Of a stretch of 64,000 nt of DNA, positions 1 to 9,364 are shown piece after piece. Both the position numbers and the translations under genes were made by a program. Positions within the stretch are counted from its first letter, which is position 1. Each line of letters begins with the position of its first letter. The stretch covers positions 2,996,001-3,060,000 of the forward strand of contig NZ_JAEKFH010000003.1 of the NCBI RefSeq assembly GCF_016650695.1. Direction: 5' to 3'. The DNA is from Pseudomonas sp. TH41 (GTDB lineage: Bacteria > Pseudomonadota > Gammaproteobacteria > Pseudomonadales > Pseudomonadaceae). The notes under the pieces were generated by a model. That model made no database searches. It saw nothing but the letters and a program-made list of their open reading frames with translations, and was not told where the DNA came from.

Positions 1-387
1 GGGGAAGTGCAGGCGGTGGGCGGGGTCAACGAGAAAATCGAAGGCTTCTTCCGGCTCTGCGAAGCCCGCGGGCTGACCGGTGAGCAGGGGGCGATCATTC
101 CTCAGGCAAACGTGGCCACGCTGATGCTGGACGAGAAGGTGCTGGCAGCGGTGCGTGCGGGGCAGTTCCACGTATACGCGGTACGCCAGGCTGATGAGGC
201 GTTGAGTCTGTTGGTCGGCGAGCCGGCGGGAGCGCCGGACGAGAACGGCGAATTCCCTGAAGGCAGCGTCAACGCGCGGGTGGTGGAACGTCTGCGGGTG
301 ATCGCGGAAATGATCAGCGAAGATGACCTCAAGGAAGCCGAAAAAGAAGCGGCGCAGGAAGCACTGGTCGAAGCCAAGCCGGCCTGA
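1..387 (+). CDS. Lon-family ATP-dependent protease, C-terminal end (partial)
   Basis: The reading frame is open from the first base, so this is the 3' end of a larger gene; the visible 128 residues begin GEVQAVGGVNEKIEGFF. That segment matches the end of the Lon serine-lysine peptidase domain (VGGVNEKIEGF, followed by GxxxIIPxAN), as in the LonB-like proteases that Pseudomonas carries besides canonical Lon. After the peptidase fold comes an acidic, alanine-rich tail ending in AKPA. The catalytic Ser would lie before the window; the Lys of VNEKIEG falls where the catalytic Lys is expected. The PAO1 equivalent is probably PA4576. Function is inferred from family only. Confidence 0.8.
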   Translation, partial: GEVQAVGGVNEKIEGFFRLCEARGLTGEQGAIIPQANVATLMLDEKVLAAVRAGQFHVYAVRQADEALSLLVGEPAGAPDENGEFPEGSVNARVVERLRVIAEMISEDDLKEAEKEAAQEALVEAKPA

Positions 388-419
388 CGCACACTGGACT
401 TGAGATCTCACAAAGCAAA

Positions 420-509
420 TGTGGGAGCGGGCTTGCTCGCGAAAGCGGTTTTTCATTCAACAGAAATGTTGGCTGATACACCGCATTCGCGAGCAAGCCC
501 GCTCCCACA
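420..509. repeat. REP inverted pair (REPIN), TGTGGGAGCGGGC type
   Basis: Two inverted copies of a REP core (TGTGGGAGCGGGCTTGCTCGC and its complement) flank a spacer containing CATTCAACAGAAATGTTG, itself an internal inverted repeat. The pair lies just after the Lon-like stop codon. It is one of six similar pairs in the window with a related spacer. Confidence 0.9.
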
Positions 510-710
510 TTTTTATCGGTGCTGAACTCACAAAGTGCCATCACACTGACGTCAATATTCACACAATGACCATTCGGCGCCTTCTGGTCTTAGTTGACGT
601 GCTAGTCAGACTTTTCTTCTATTCTCAGCTCAAGGATATCGACAGTAATCACTGGATCGAGACAGCCTTCCCGTGGGGGCTGAATACCGGATCTACCGAG
701 GGTCGCCGCC
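510..710. other. Intergenic leader without a gene
   Basis: Together with the REP pair this makes a gene-free stretch of about 320 bases. I see no convincing ORF. A TTGACG hexamer at 594-599 could be a -35 element for the next gene, but no good -10 follows at standard spacing. GAGG at 699-702 is the ribosome-binding site of the next gene. Confidence 0.4.
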
Positions 711-1034
711 ATGTCGCGCAACCTCTGCCTCACCCGTCAATGCTTGGGTCTAGTGACCCGTATCGAATGTTCCATCCGCCCATTGGCGGGGGATACGGGC
801 ATGTGGACCTTGCTCTTCGCTGCCGGAATGGCCGGCGAACAACCTTCAGCCATCAAGGCCCAAGGCCCGTTTCACGGCCCTTTCGTGGCGGAATCGATTC
901 TCGACACTATTGTTGAAAGCCTGACGCTGCACGGCTATGAGCTGGCCGATGATCCGCAAATCTGGTGCCTGCATCTTCAAGCCCAGTTGCGGGAAATCAA
1001 CGGTGGTCGGTACCGCACTTTCGGCGGCTCCTGA
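711..1034 (+). CDS. Conserved hypothetical protein, 107 aa
   Basis: Small soluble protein, MSRNLCLTRQCLGLVTRIEC at its start, with no signal peptide or membrane segment. GAGG at 699-702 lies 8 bases before the ATG. It appears to be the counterpart of PAO1 PA4575, which sits beside the Lon-like protease there too; the family has no known function. It contains several Trp, His and Cys residues but no recognisable motif. The stop codon lies 25 bases from the stop codon of the convergent lipoprotein gene, with no clear terminator between. Confidence 0.65.
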   Translation: MSRNLCLTRQCLGLVTRIECSIRPLAGDTGMWTLLFAAGMAGEQPSAIKAQGPFHGPFVAESILDTIVESLTLHGYELADDPQIWCLHLQAQLREINGGRYRTFGGS

Positions 1035-1059
1035 TTTCGCGTCCGTATTGTTGAGCAGG

Positions 1060-2889
1060 CTATTGGGCAAGGTGGGAGGTGTCAGCCTTGTCGAGTTTGA
1101 CCTCGAAACCATATTGCACGGTGGTGAGGTCGGTTCGTTGATAGGTTTCCAGTCGACTGGGCTGCCCGTAGAAGTAATGCACGCCGAACAAGGCCGGGCC
1201 TTCGGCGCTGGCATCGTGGCTGACCGAAAGAATTTCCTTCAGATAATTGCCGCTTTCGTCCCTGGCGAAAAATCGCCAGTCCTGGGCGGGAAACAGCTTT
1301 TGATCAACCACCAGCGCGTTGCCTTTGAGCTCCAGGCCCTTGGGCAGTTGGTGGGCGTCGATCGTGTTTTTCTCAACCGTGGCCAGGAATAGCGGCATGG
1401 AGCCCACCGCGTAAGCCGGCGTTTCAGGAAACAGGTTCAGGTCGTAGGTAATGGTGCCGCGCAGCGGATCGACCTGGTAAGCCTCCGGTGGCAATTCGAT
1501 AGGCTCATCGCGTTTACCGTTGCTGTCCTCGGTGAAGAAACTGACCGGGCTTTCGCCAGGGCTGAAGGACGTGCCGAGCAACTCATCATTGAAGCTTTTG
1601 GGGTGATCGAACTCGATACGGACGGCGCTCGGGTCATCGACTGACTGGCTGATGCTGACACTCTTTTTCAGTTGCTCCTCACCCAGTGTTGCACCCTTGA
1701 GCCAGTTCGGGGCCTGATCGTCGTACACCACTACCGGCAGCGAGAGTGGCTGAATGGTTTTCGCCGTGGTGTTGCGGTCGAAGCGCCGTATCGGCAGGTT
1801 CAGGTTTTTTCGGGTCACCGTAGCGGCTGAAAAATCCAGCACGCTGACTTCCAGAGTGTCGATCGGCCCATTGAAATACACCTTGGTGTAATGGTGGTTC
1901 TGTTGCTTTTCAAAGGTGCGCTGTTCTTCATCGATCTGTTTTTCGAACGCTTCGCTCCAGGCCTTCTGTTGCTGCATTTTCGCCAGTTGTTTTTGATAAA
2001 AGGCGATTTGGGTGGCGGTTTCGTTGATCGAGCCTGAGCGCGAGAGGAATTGCCCGGTGGAGTCCCTGGCCTGGACGATCAGCGGGTTCAGCGGGGTTTC
2101 GCTGACCTCGGGCGCCAGCGGTGCAGTGTTGTTGAATTCGACTTCGGCGTAATTGTTTGCAAGTTTCAGCAGCGTGACGCTGAGGTTGTCGTTGGTGCGA
2201 GTCTGGCCAACGTCCTTTTTCGTCAAGTCGAAGCTGTAGAGTCTGCGCGGCGCAATGACTTCTACTTTGCCTTGCAGGCTGACGGGTTGCGGCTGGTTCT
2301 TGTTGTCGATCTGCAGGCCTTCGATGAAGGGGTAGGACACCGTCAGGTCGTCGGGGTTGGTCAGGTTGGAGCTCGACGGGCTCAGTTGAATGCCTGGATC
2401 GGTTTCCGACCATTCCGGCTGGAACGGAATCACGCGTTTGTTGCTCAGGGTTACCGACTGCCATTCCAGGCCGTGGGGGAACAGAAATGCGGCCGGTATA
2501 CTGAAGTTGAAGGGGAACACCGGTTGCAGGTCGGTCAGGTAATCAGAGCCGGAGTCTTTGTGCAGCACGAACAGACCGTTGATGTAGGTGTCGACCAGGG
2601 CCTGCGGGGTGGGGTAGTGCTTGAGTACGGCGAGTACGTCTTCACCGTATTCGGTTTCCACCGGTTTGCTGTCGAGCTTGAGCTGCGCACGTTCGAGCAA
2701 TAACAGTGAACCACCGAGTTCGGCCACGGCATCCTTGAGTTTCGGATCGGCAATCGCATCCAGGGATTTCTCGAACTGTGCGGTTTTTTCCTCGAGGCTG
2801 AGCTGGCGCTTCTCGTCGCTGGGTGAGCAGCCGCTTATCAGCAGGGCCAGGCAAAGTCCGGCACTCATTAAAGGCAATCGCACATCCAT
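1060..2889 (-). CDS. Large predicted lipoprotein, unknown function
   Basis: 609 residues. The N-terminus is a lipoprotein signal peptide with lipobox LISGC (Cys21) followed by Ser-Pro, so no Asp retention signal, which suggests outer-membrane sorting. The mature part is beta-rich by composition, with long strands separated by polar turns, and a coiled-coil-like stretch near residues 295-330 (repeated Gln/Lys/Glu, QLAKMQQQKAW). No catalytic motif is apparent and I do not recognise the family. It is divergent from the yqhA-like gene. I do not recall an equivalent at this position in PAO1, so it may be a lineage-specific gain. Confidence 0.7.
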   Translation of the reverse strand: MDVRLPLMSAGLCLALLISGCSPSDEKRQLSLEEKTAQFEKSLDAIADPKLKDAVAELGGSLLLLERAQLKLDSKPVETEYGEDVLAVLKHYPTPQALVDTYINGLFVLHKDSGSDYLTDLQPVFPFNFSIPAAFLFPHGLEWQSVTLSNKRVIPFQPEWSETDPGIQLSPSSSNLTNPDDLTVSYPFIEGLQIDNKNQPQPVSLQGKVEVIAPRRLYSFDLTKKDVGQTRTNDNLSVTLLKLANNYAEVEFNNTAPLAPEVSETPLNPLIVQARDSTGQFLSRSGSINETATQIAFYQKQLAKMQQQKAWSEAFEKQIDEEQRTFEKQQNHHYTKVYFNGPIDTLEVSVLDFSAATVTRKNLNLPIRRFDRNTTAKTIQPLSLPVVVYDDQAPNWLKGATLGEEQLKKSVSISQSVDDPSAVRIEFDHPKSFNDELLGTSFSPGESPVSFFTEDSNGKRDEPIELPPEAYQVDPLRGTITYDLNLFPETPAYAVGSMPLFLATVEKNTIDAHQLPKGLELKGNALVVDQKLFPAQDWRFFARDESGNYLKEILSVSHDASAEGPALFGVHYFYGQPSRLETYQRTDLTTVQYGFEVKLDKADTSHLAQ

Positions 2890-3010
2890 TTCCAGTCTTC
2901 CTGTCCGATGTCACTTAGGTGTCAATGCTTTGGACACTAGCAGAAAAACCTTGTCACACACGCGCAGGTGGCGGATTTCCCAACGGTTTCTGGGTGTGAC
3001 GGGCCGCTGT

Positions 3011-3016
3011 TATACT
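3011..3016 (+). promoter_or_regulatory. Possible -10 box for the YqhA-like gene
   Basis: TATACT lies 33 bases before the start codon and is followed by a GC-rich stretch. The best -35 (TTTCTG at 2987-2992, spacing 18) is weak, so this is a tentative sigma70 promoter. Confidence 0.35.
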
Positions 3017-3048
3017 CGCGGCCATTTCCAGTCCACCTGTGAGATTCA

Positions 3049-3537
3049 ATGGAACGCTTTATCGAAAATACAATGTACGCCTCCCGCTGGCTGCTGGCTC
3101 CGATCTACTTTGGCTTGTCCCTGGGGCTGCTGGCCCTGGCGCTGAAATTCTTCCAGGAAGTGTTTCACGTCATCCCTAACGTTTTTTCGATGGCTGAGTC
3201 GGACCTGATTCTGGTGCTTCTGTCGTTGATCGACATGGCGCTGGTGGGCGGTTTGCTGGTGATGGTGATGATTTCGGGGTACGAGAACTTCGTCTCTCAG
3301 CTGGACATCGATGAAAGCAAGGAGAAACTCAACTGGCTCGGCACCATGGACTCGTCTTCGCTGAAGATGAAAGTGGCCGCGTCCATCGTGGCGATTTCGT
3401 CCATCCACCTGCTGCGGATTTTCATGGACGCCAAGAACGTCGATCCCGAGCATCTGAAGTGGTACGTGATCATTCACATGACTTTTGTAATCTCGGCGTT
3501 TGCCATGGGTTATCTGGATAAGCTGACCAAGCACTGA
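3049..3537 (+). CDS. YqhA / UPF0114 family inner-membrane protein
   Basis: 162-residue protein matching the TIGR00645/UPF0114 family (E. coli YqhA; PA4574 in PAO1). The opening [20 protein letters not shown] is characteristic. Hydrophobic segments lie near residues 13-35, 50-75, 105-125 and 133-155, giving a multi-span membrane protein. A central soluble loop (residues 80-110) carries the conserved [16 protein letters not shown]. Molecular function is unknown in the family. Confidence 0.85.
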   Translation: MERFIENTMYASRWLLAPIYFGLSLGLLALALKFFQEVFHVIPNVFSMAESDLILVLLSLIDMALVGGLLVMVMISGYENFVSQLDIDESKEKLNWLGTMDSSSLKMKVAASIVAISSIHLLRIFMDAKNVDPEHLKWYVIIHMTFVISAFAMGYLDKLTKH

Positions 3538-3546
3538 TCTACACAA

Positions 3547-3582
3547 CCCCTGTGGGAGCGAGCAGGCTCGCTCCCACAGGGG
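3547..3582. repeat. Compact REP palindrome
   Basis: Two REP half-elements fused almost without spacer: 17-base arms (CCCCTGTGGGAGCGAGC) around a 2-base centre. It lies 10 bases after the yqhA-like stop codon. There is no U-run on either side, so it is not a typical intrinsic terminator, though such a stem may protect or shape the mRNA 3' end. Confidence 0.85.
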
Positions 3583-3686
3583 GATTTGCTCGAACCGGAC
3601 GGGCGGTGTCGTTTTTGCCTTGTACTTTGATGCTCCGAGGCATATGCCTGTAAGTATCTTGGCTCGACACTGTATGAGGTGCCTAC

Positions 3687-3998
3687 ATGAACTTCGAAGA
3701 GTTGCGTGCTTATGCCATCGCCGGGAAAGTCGATGAGCTGAACCTGATTTCCATGGAAGGCGGGATCTACCTGCTGGAGGCACGCATGCATGGCGCTGCG
3801 TATCCCTTGAGCGACGCCCGGGGCCAGATGTTTCACCTGCGCTCGGTCGAGCATGCACGTGAAGTGATTCATGCCTTTCCCACCTTGCCATTCAACCTTG
3901 TGCACACCTCGGTGCATGACGAAATGTGCGGGCTCGTTGCCAATGCAGAGGAAAGCCTGAAGGTGCCGATCGCCTTCCGTACTGTCTGGCAGCGTTGA
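3687..3998 (+). CDS. DUF6482-like small protein
   Basis: 103-residue soluble protein beginning MNFEELRAYAIAGKVDELNL, with the conserved-looking core ISMEGGIYLLEARM. It fits the small Pseudomonas family I know as DUF6482 (PA4573 in PAO1), with no established function. GAGGTG at 3676-3681 is a plausible ribosome-binding site 5 bases before the ATG. It is a stand-alone gene between the compact REP and fklB, with the same order as PAO1. Confidence 0.7.
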   Translation: MNFEELRAYAIAGKVDELNLISMEGGIYLLEARMHGAAYPLSDARGQMFHLRSVEHAREVIHAFPTLPFNLVHTSVHDEMCGLVANAEESLKVPIAFRTVWQR

Positions 3999-4121
3999 CG
4001 CCTCTCATCAGCGCGATGACATCTGTGCTAGTCTGCTGGCCCTTTTGGTTCCGGGCGCGCGCCGGGACGCGCTGTGCACGCACGGCAAGTTCCTGGGCCG
4101 TCCGCACAGCGGAGCAGTGTC

Positions 4122-4739
4122 ATGTCCGAAGTAAATCTGTCCACCGACGAAACCCGCGTCAGCTACGGTATTGGCCGTCAGTTGGGCGACCAGCTGCGCG
4201 ACAACCCGCCACCGGGCGTTAGCCTGGACGCGATCCTGGCAGGTCTGACCGACGCTTTCGCCGGCAAGCCAAGTCGTGTGGGTCAGGAAGAAATGTCCGC
4301 GAGCTTCAAAGTAATTCGCGAAATCATGCAAGCCGAAGCGGCTGCCAAAGCTGAAGCGGCTGCTGGCGAAGGCCTGGCCTTCCTGGCTGAAAACGCCAAG
4401 CGTGACGGCATCACCACCCTGGCTTCGGGCCTGCAATTCGAAGTGCTGACTCAAGGTGAAGGCGCCAAGCCAACCCGTGAAGATCAAGTGCGCACTCACT
4501 ACCACGGCACCCTGATCGACGGCACTGTATTCGACAGCTCCTACGATCGTGGTCAGCCTGCAGAATTCCCGGTTGGCGGCGTGATCGCTGGCTGGACCGA
4601 AGCCCTGCAACTGATGAACGCCGGTAGCAAATGGCGTCTGTATGTGCCGAGCGAACTGGCTTACGGCGCTCAAGGCGTTGGCAGCATCCCGCCGCACAGC
4701 GTTCTGGTATTCGACGTCGAATTGCTCGACGTTCTGTAA
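4122..4739 (+). CDS. fklB: FKBP-type peptidyl-prolyl isomerase FklB
   Basis: 205 residues from the ATG at 4122. An in-frame upstream start at 4074 exists, but MSEVNLSTDETRVSYGIGRQ is the family N-terminus and GGAG lies at 4111-4114. Residues 1-95 form the helical FKBP N-terminal dimerisation domain. Residues 100-205 are the FKBP catalytic fold, with VRTHYHGTLIDGTVFDSSYD, GVIAGWTEAL and LAYGAQGVGSIPPHSVLVFDVELL. There is no signal peptide, so it is the cytoplasmic FklB type rather than the periplasmic FkpA. It accelerates proline isomerisation during folding. Confidence 0.9.
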   Translation: MSEVNLSTDETRVSYGIGRQLGDQLRDNPPPGVSLDAILAGLTDAFAGKPSRVGQEEMSASFKVIREIMQAEAAAKAEAAAGEGLAFLAENAKRDGITTLASGLQFEVLTQGEGAKPTREDQVRTHYHGTLIDGTVFDSSYDRGQPAEFPVGGVIAGWTEALQLMNAGSKWRLYVPSELAYGAQGVGSIPPHSVLVFDVELLDVL

Positions 4740-4767
4740 GACCTGAGTGTCGGAACGGGCTCGGTCA

Positions 4768-4857
4768 TGTGGGAGCGGGCTTGCTCGCGAAGGCGGTATG
4801 TCATTCAACGATGATGTTGAATATCATGGCCTCTTCGCGAGCAAGCCCGCTCCCACA
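4768..4857. repeat. REP inverted pair (REPIN), TGTGGGAGCGGGC type
   Basis: Inverted TGTGGGAGCGGGCTTGCTCGC cores around a spacer with CATTCAACGATGATGTTG, related to the spacers at 420, 51637 and 63743. It lies between the convergent fklB and the Fur-box gene. Confidence 0.9.
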
Positions 4858-4882
4858 GGGCTCGCTCCGACATGTTGCATTT

Positions 4883-5140
4883 TCATAGTTCGATGTTGTG
4901 CTGCAGTTCACTGGTCGGGCGCAATGCCCGGGCATAGCAGAACAGAAACAGATTGCGCACCAGTTCCTTGAGCACTACCGGCTCGCTGGAACTCAAGCCG
5001 TTGACGTCCAGGTCACCCTGATCCTGCAGTTCGTTCAAGGCTTCTTCTTCAAGCACCGCACAGACTTCCCCTGTTTCCCGATGCAGGATCCTGAGGTAAG
5101 GGTGTGGGCGGTCCAGCCATGCATCGATCAAATAAGTCAT
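4883..5140 (-). CDS. Small protein, predicted iron-starvation induced (PA4570-like)
   Basis: 85-residue soluble acidic protein, MTYLIDAWLDRPHPYLRILH at its start, with a Leu/Glu-rich middle. No domain is recognised. GGAG lies 9 bases before the ATG on the minus strand. It occupies the place of PA4570, between the FKBP gene and ispB; I recall PA4570 being reported as iron-repressed in P. aeruginosa. The near-perfect Fur box immediately upstream makes Fur control the best-supported fact about it. Its biochemical role is unknown. Confidence 0.7.
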   Translation of the reverse strand: MTYLIDAWLDRPHPYLRILHRETGEVCAVLEEEALNELQDQGDLDVNGLSSSEPVVLKELVRNLFLFCYARALRPTSELQHNIEL

Positions 5141-5166
5141 GTCTCATCTCCATTGATTTGGATTTC

Positions 5167-5188
5167 AATGAGAATAATTCTTATTCAT
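5167..5188 (-). promoter_or_regulatory. Fur box
   Basis: AATGAGAATAATTCTTATTC is an almost symmetrical A/T-rich 21-base inverted repeat in a GC-rich genome and matches the classical Fur operator (GATAATGATAATCATTATC) closely. It lies 27 bases upstream of the 85-aa gene start and no divergent gene competes for it, so Fur should repress that gene when iron is plentiful. Confidence 0.85.
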
Positions 5189-5345
5189 CAAATAGCAAGG
5201 GCCTATTGGCGGTTTGCTTTTTTTCTGGGTAAAGGGTGCGTAGGGTCAAAACGACTGGCGTTTGGCTATTGCGAGGTAATGCCGGGCGAAGCGGGGGAGG
5301 GTGAGGCACCATCCCACGCCGGGCGCAGGATGGAATACAGCAGAT

Positions 5346-5687
5346 TCAGACTTTTCTGACGAATTCGGATTTGAGCTTCATCGGGCCGATGCCGTCGATT
5401 TTGCAATCGATGTCGTGGTCGCCATCGCACAGGCGGATGTTCTTGACCTTGGTGCCGACCTTGACCACCAGCGACGTACCTTTGACCTTGAGGTCCTTGA
5501 TCACGGTGATGGTGTCGCCGTCCTGCAGGACGTTGCCGACCGAATCTTTTTTCACGGTGTCATCGGACGCCACTTCGGCTTCGCCACCGGCGGACCATTC
5601 GTGGGCGCACTCGGGGCAGATCAACTGCGCGCCGTCTTCATAGGTGTATTCGGAATTGCATTTTGGGCAGGGTGGCAACGTGCTCAC
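5346..5687 (-). CDS. PhnA/YjdM-family zinc-ribbon protein
   Basis: 113 residues. The N-terminal zinc ribbon is C8-x2-C11 and C24-x2-C27 ([19 protein letters not shown]). The C-terminal PhnA beta domain contains [20 protein letters not shown] and [19 protein letters not shown]. The family was named from the E. coli phosphonate region (PhnA, now YjdM) but has no proven phosphonate activity. No other phn genes are nearby, so the name should not be read as pathway evidence. Confidence 0.88.
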   Translation of the reverse strand: MSTLPPCPKCNSEYTYEDGAQLICPECAHEWSAGGEAEVASDDTVKKDSVGNVLQDGDTITVIKDLKVKGTSLVVKVGTKVKNIRLCDGDHDIDCKIDGIGPMKLKSEFVRKV

Positions 5688-5759
5688 TAAAGCTCCTTGG
5701 ATTCAGGATCGCTAAAAAGCGCACATTATATAGGGTTTTATTACGAGGGACGCTATTCC

Positions 5760-5859
5760 TGTAGGAGCGAGCTTGCTCGCGAAGGACGTTAACGATAACG
5801 CGTGCATCCAGGATAAACGCGGTGTCCTTGAGTTCTTCGCGAGCAAGCTCGCTCCTACA
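5760..5859. repeat. REP inverted pair (REPIN), TGTAGGAGCGAGC type
   Basis: Inverted TGTAGGAGCGAGCTTGCTCGC cores. The spacer contains GTTAACGATAACGCGTG and GGATAAACGCGG, shared with the pairs at 29931, 35595 and 57130. Confidence 0.9.
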
Positions 5860-5868
5860 GAAGTTCGC

Positions 5869-6837
5869 TTAGTGCGTGCGGGCTACCGCAAATTCGCTCA
5901 ACTCCACCAGCGCATCGCGATATTCGCTGGCTGGCAGCACGTCGAGGCAGGTGATCGCACGGGCCACATATTGCCGTGCAAGCTGCGCGGTGTAGTCCAG
6001 CGAGCCCGAGTCTTCCACGGCTTCGCGGATGCTTTCCAGGTCTTCGATACCGCCTTTCTGGATCGCCTTGCGCACCAATGCGGCTTGCTCGGGCGTACCT
6101 TCGCGCATGGTGTAGATCAGCGGCAGGGTCGGTTTGCCTTCGGCCAGATCGTCACCGACATTCTTGCCCAGGGTTTGCGCGTCGCCTTTGTAGTCCAGCA
6201 GGTCGTCGACCAGTTGGAAGGCTACACCCAGGTGATCGCCAAAGGTGCGCAGGGCTTCGGCCTGTTCCGGAGTGGCTTCGCAGAGGGCGGCAGCACTGTG
6301 GGTCGAGGCTTCAAAGAGCATCGCGGTCTTGCCGCGGATGACTTCCATATAGGTTTCTTCGGTGGTGCTGGCGTCACGAACCTTGGACAGCTGCAACACT
6401 TCGCCTTCGGCGATGATGCGCGTGGCTTGCGAAAGGATCTTCATCACCGGCATGGAGCCCAGTTCGACCATCATTTCGAAGGAGCGTGAATACAGGAAAT
6501 CGCCGACCAGGACACTTGGCGCGTTGCCCCACATGGCGTTGGCGGTCGAGCGGCCACGGCGCATGCCGGACATGTCGACCACGTCGTCGTGCAGCAGGGT
6601 AGCGGTGTGCAGGAACTCAATGGTCGCGGCCAGCAGACGCAGGTCGTCGCCTTCGCGCCCCAGCGCCTTGCCACACAGCAACACTAATAAAGGACGCAGG
6701 CGTTTGCCGCCGGCCGAGGTAATGTAATCGCCGATTTTCGAAACCAGCGGCACTCGGGAAGTCAGCTGTTTCTTGATGATGCCGTCGACGGCGCTAAAAT
6801 CGTCCGCCACCGCGCGGTAAAAAGCTTGGGGTTGCAT
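5869..6837 (-). CDS. ispB: Octaprenyl diphosphate synthase IspB
   Basis: 322 residues, the usual length of trans-polyprenyl diphosphate synthases. Both aspartate-rich motifs are present: LLHDDVVDMS (DDVVD at 84-88) and FQLVDDLLDYKGD (DDLLD at 211-215), together with GGKRLRP. The enzyme elongates farnesyl diphosphate with isopentenyl diphosphate to make the ubiquinone side chain. Chain length cannot be read from sequence alone; in Pseudomonas it is likely nonaprenyl. The gene is divergent from rplU-rpmA-obgE, the conserved arrangement in gammaproteobacteria. Confidence 0.93.
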   Translation of the reverse strand: MQPQAFYRAVADDFSAVDGIIKKQLTSRVPLVSKIGDYITSAGGKRLRPLLVLLCGKALGREGDDLRLLAATIEFLHTATLLHDDVVDMSGMRRGRSTANAMWGNAPSVLVGDFLYSRSFEMMVELGSMPVMKILSQATRIIAEGEVLQLSKVRDASTTEETYMEVIRGKTAMLFEASTHSAAALCEATPEQAEALRTFGDHLGVAFQLVDDLLDYKGDAQTLGKNVGDDLAEGKPTLPLIYTMREGTPEQAALVRKAIQKGGIEDLESIREAVEDSGSLDYTAQLARQYVARAITCLDVLPASEYRDALVELSEFAVARTH

Positions 6838-6916
6838 CAGCGACAGTTGCTCCAGAAGGGTTGCGCGGCATGCTAGGACCCGCGTCGGCGGGTGTCAAGG
6901 CGCGATGGACGGCCTC

Positions 6917-6945
6917 TTGCATCGCCTCGGCAGCTTGCGTACAAT
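6917..6945 (+). promoter_or_regulatory. Sigma70 promoter for rplU-rpmA
   Basis: TTGCAT (6917-6922), 17-base spacer, TACAAT (6940-6945). This predicts a leader of about 125 bases before rplU, long enough for autoregulation by a ribosomal protein, although I see no specific structure. Confidence 0.65.
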
Positions 6946-7077
6946 CGCGCACCCTGAACTTCCTGGGCAGCACCTGCCTTACGCAATTGCAAACAGGCCT
7001 TCCAGCCCAATGCAGCCATGCCAGCCAATACCTCTTCTTATAAAGAGCTGGGTGAGCAGGATTATCGGAGAAATACC

Positions 7078-7392
7078 ATGTCGTACGCAGTAATTGTTAC
7101 TGGTGGCAAGCAATACAAGGTCGCCCCAGGTGAATACCTGAAGATCGAAAAACTGGAAATCGCTACCGGCGAATCCGTTACTTTTGATCGCGTTCTGTTG
7201 GTCGCCAATGGCGATGACGTGAACATCGGCGCTCCAGTTGTTGCTGGCGCTACCGTTGTGGCTGAAGTGATCTCCCAAGGTCGTCACGATAAAGTCCGCA
7301 TCATCAAGTTCCGTCGTCGTAAGCACCACATGAAGCGTATGGGCCACCGCCAGTGGTACACCGAGATCAAAATCACCGGTATTCAGGCTTAA
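7078..7392 (+). CDS. rplU: 50S ribosomal protein L21
   Basis: 104 residues from the ATG at 7078 (an earlier in-frame ATG at 7018 adds a non-conserved 20-residue leader). CGGAGA at 7067-7072 is the ribosome-binding site. The sequence is textbook L21: [15 protein letters not shown] at the start and [20 protein letters not shown] near the C-terminus, which binds 23S rRNA. It is followed 34 bases later by rpmA, forming the conserved L21-L27 operon. Confidence 0.97.
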   Translation: MSYAVIVTGGKQYKVAPGEYLKIEKLEIATGESVTFDRVLLVANGDDVNIGAPVVAGATVVAEVISQGRHDKVRIIKFRRRKHHMKRMGHRQWYTEIKITGIQA

Positions 7393-7426
7393 TTTCAGCC
7401 TAATTCCTCACTAGGAGAATTGACTC

Positions 7427-7702
7427 ATGGCACACAAAAAAGCTGGTGGTAGTACCCGTAACGGTCGCGACTCAGAAGCCAAACGCCTTGGCGTGAAGAT
7501 GTATGGCGGCCAGGTTATCATTCCGGGCAACATCATCGTGCGTCAGCGCGGCACCCAATTCCACGCCGGTTACGGTGTTGGCATGGGTAAAGATCACACT
7601 CTGTTCGCTAAAATCGACGGCGTGATCAAGTTCGAAGTAAAAGGCGCTTTCAACCGCCGTTACGTGAGCATTGTCCCGAAGACTGAAGTCGTCGCGGCAT
7701 AA
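7427..7702 (+). CDS. rpmA: 50S ribosomal protein L27
   Basis: 91 residues starting [20 protein letters not shown], the invariant flexible N-terminus of L27 that reaches towards the peptidyl-transferase centre. There is no N-terminal cleavable extension of the Firmicute kind. AGGAG at 7412-7416 is the ribosome-binding site. A strong terminator follows, so rplU-rpmA appears to be a separate unit from obgE, which has about 195 bases of its own upstream DNA. Confidence 0.97.
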   Translation: MAHKKAGGSTRNGRDSEAKRLGVKMYGGQVIIPGNIIVRQRGTQFHAGYGVGMGKDHTLFAKIDGVIKFEVKGAFNRRYVSIVPKTEVVAA

Positions 7703-7717
7703 TTACGTAGTTGCTGG

Positions 7718-7745
7718 AAAAGCCCTGTCTCGCGACGGGGCTTTT
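7718..7745 (+). terminator. Intrinsic terminator of rplU-rpmA
   Basis: AAAAGCCCTGTC, short loop, GACGGGGCTTTTT. A GC-rich stem ends in a U-run 16 bases after the rpmA stop codon. Confidence 0.85.
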
Positions 7746-7858
7746 TCGTTTGTGGGGTGAGTCTCTTGCAAAGCTGTTTGTAATGGGCTCCAGCGCTGGA
7801 TTTTGCGGTCGTTGATTGAGGTCGCTGCGCTCATTTTTGCAAGAGTCTTATGTCTTAG

Positions 7859-9121
<1,263 letters not shown>

Positions 9122-9124
9122 TTC

Positions 9125-9224
9125 TGTGGGAGCGAGCTTGCTCGCGAAAGGCTCGAGAGCGCCGCGTTGATTCAGTAAGCGCGCGTCATCGTTGGCACCC
9201 TTCGCGAGCAAGCTCGCTCCTACA
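9125..9224. repeat. REP inverted pair (REPIN), mixed cores
   Basis: The left core is TGTGGGAGCGAGC and the right core ends in GCTCCTACA, so the two arms belong to slightly different core variants. It lies 4 bases after the obgE stop. Confidence 0.88.
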
Positions 9225-9261
9225 GGCGGTGTTATCATCGCTGGCACGCCGGCTCACTAGG

Positions 9262-9286
9262 CGCCGCTCAATTGAGCGGCGTTTTA
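9262..9286 (+). terminator. Probable terminator downstream of obgE
   Basis: GCCGCTC-AATT-GAGCGGC stem followed by GTTTTA. The U-run is short but the hairpin is perfect. It precedes proB by about 80 bases. Confidence 0.65.
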
Positions 9287-9364
9287 GTATCTGGAAATCG
9301 GTAGTCACGAATAACGTTACGGGTAGCGCTGGGTCGCGCTGTCCTCAAGCTAAGGTTGAAGATG

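Noticed and set aside
5346..5687. PhnA-type protein as evidence of phosphonate metabolism
   Set aside because: The family name is historical; no C-P lyase or phosphonatase genes are nearby.
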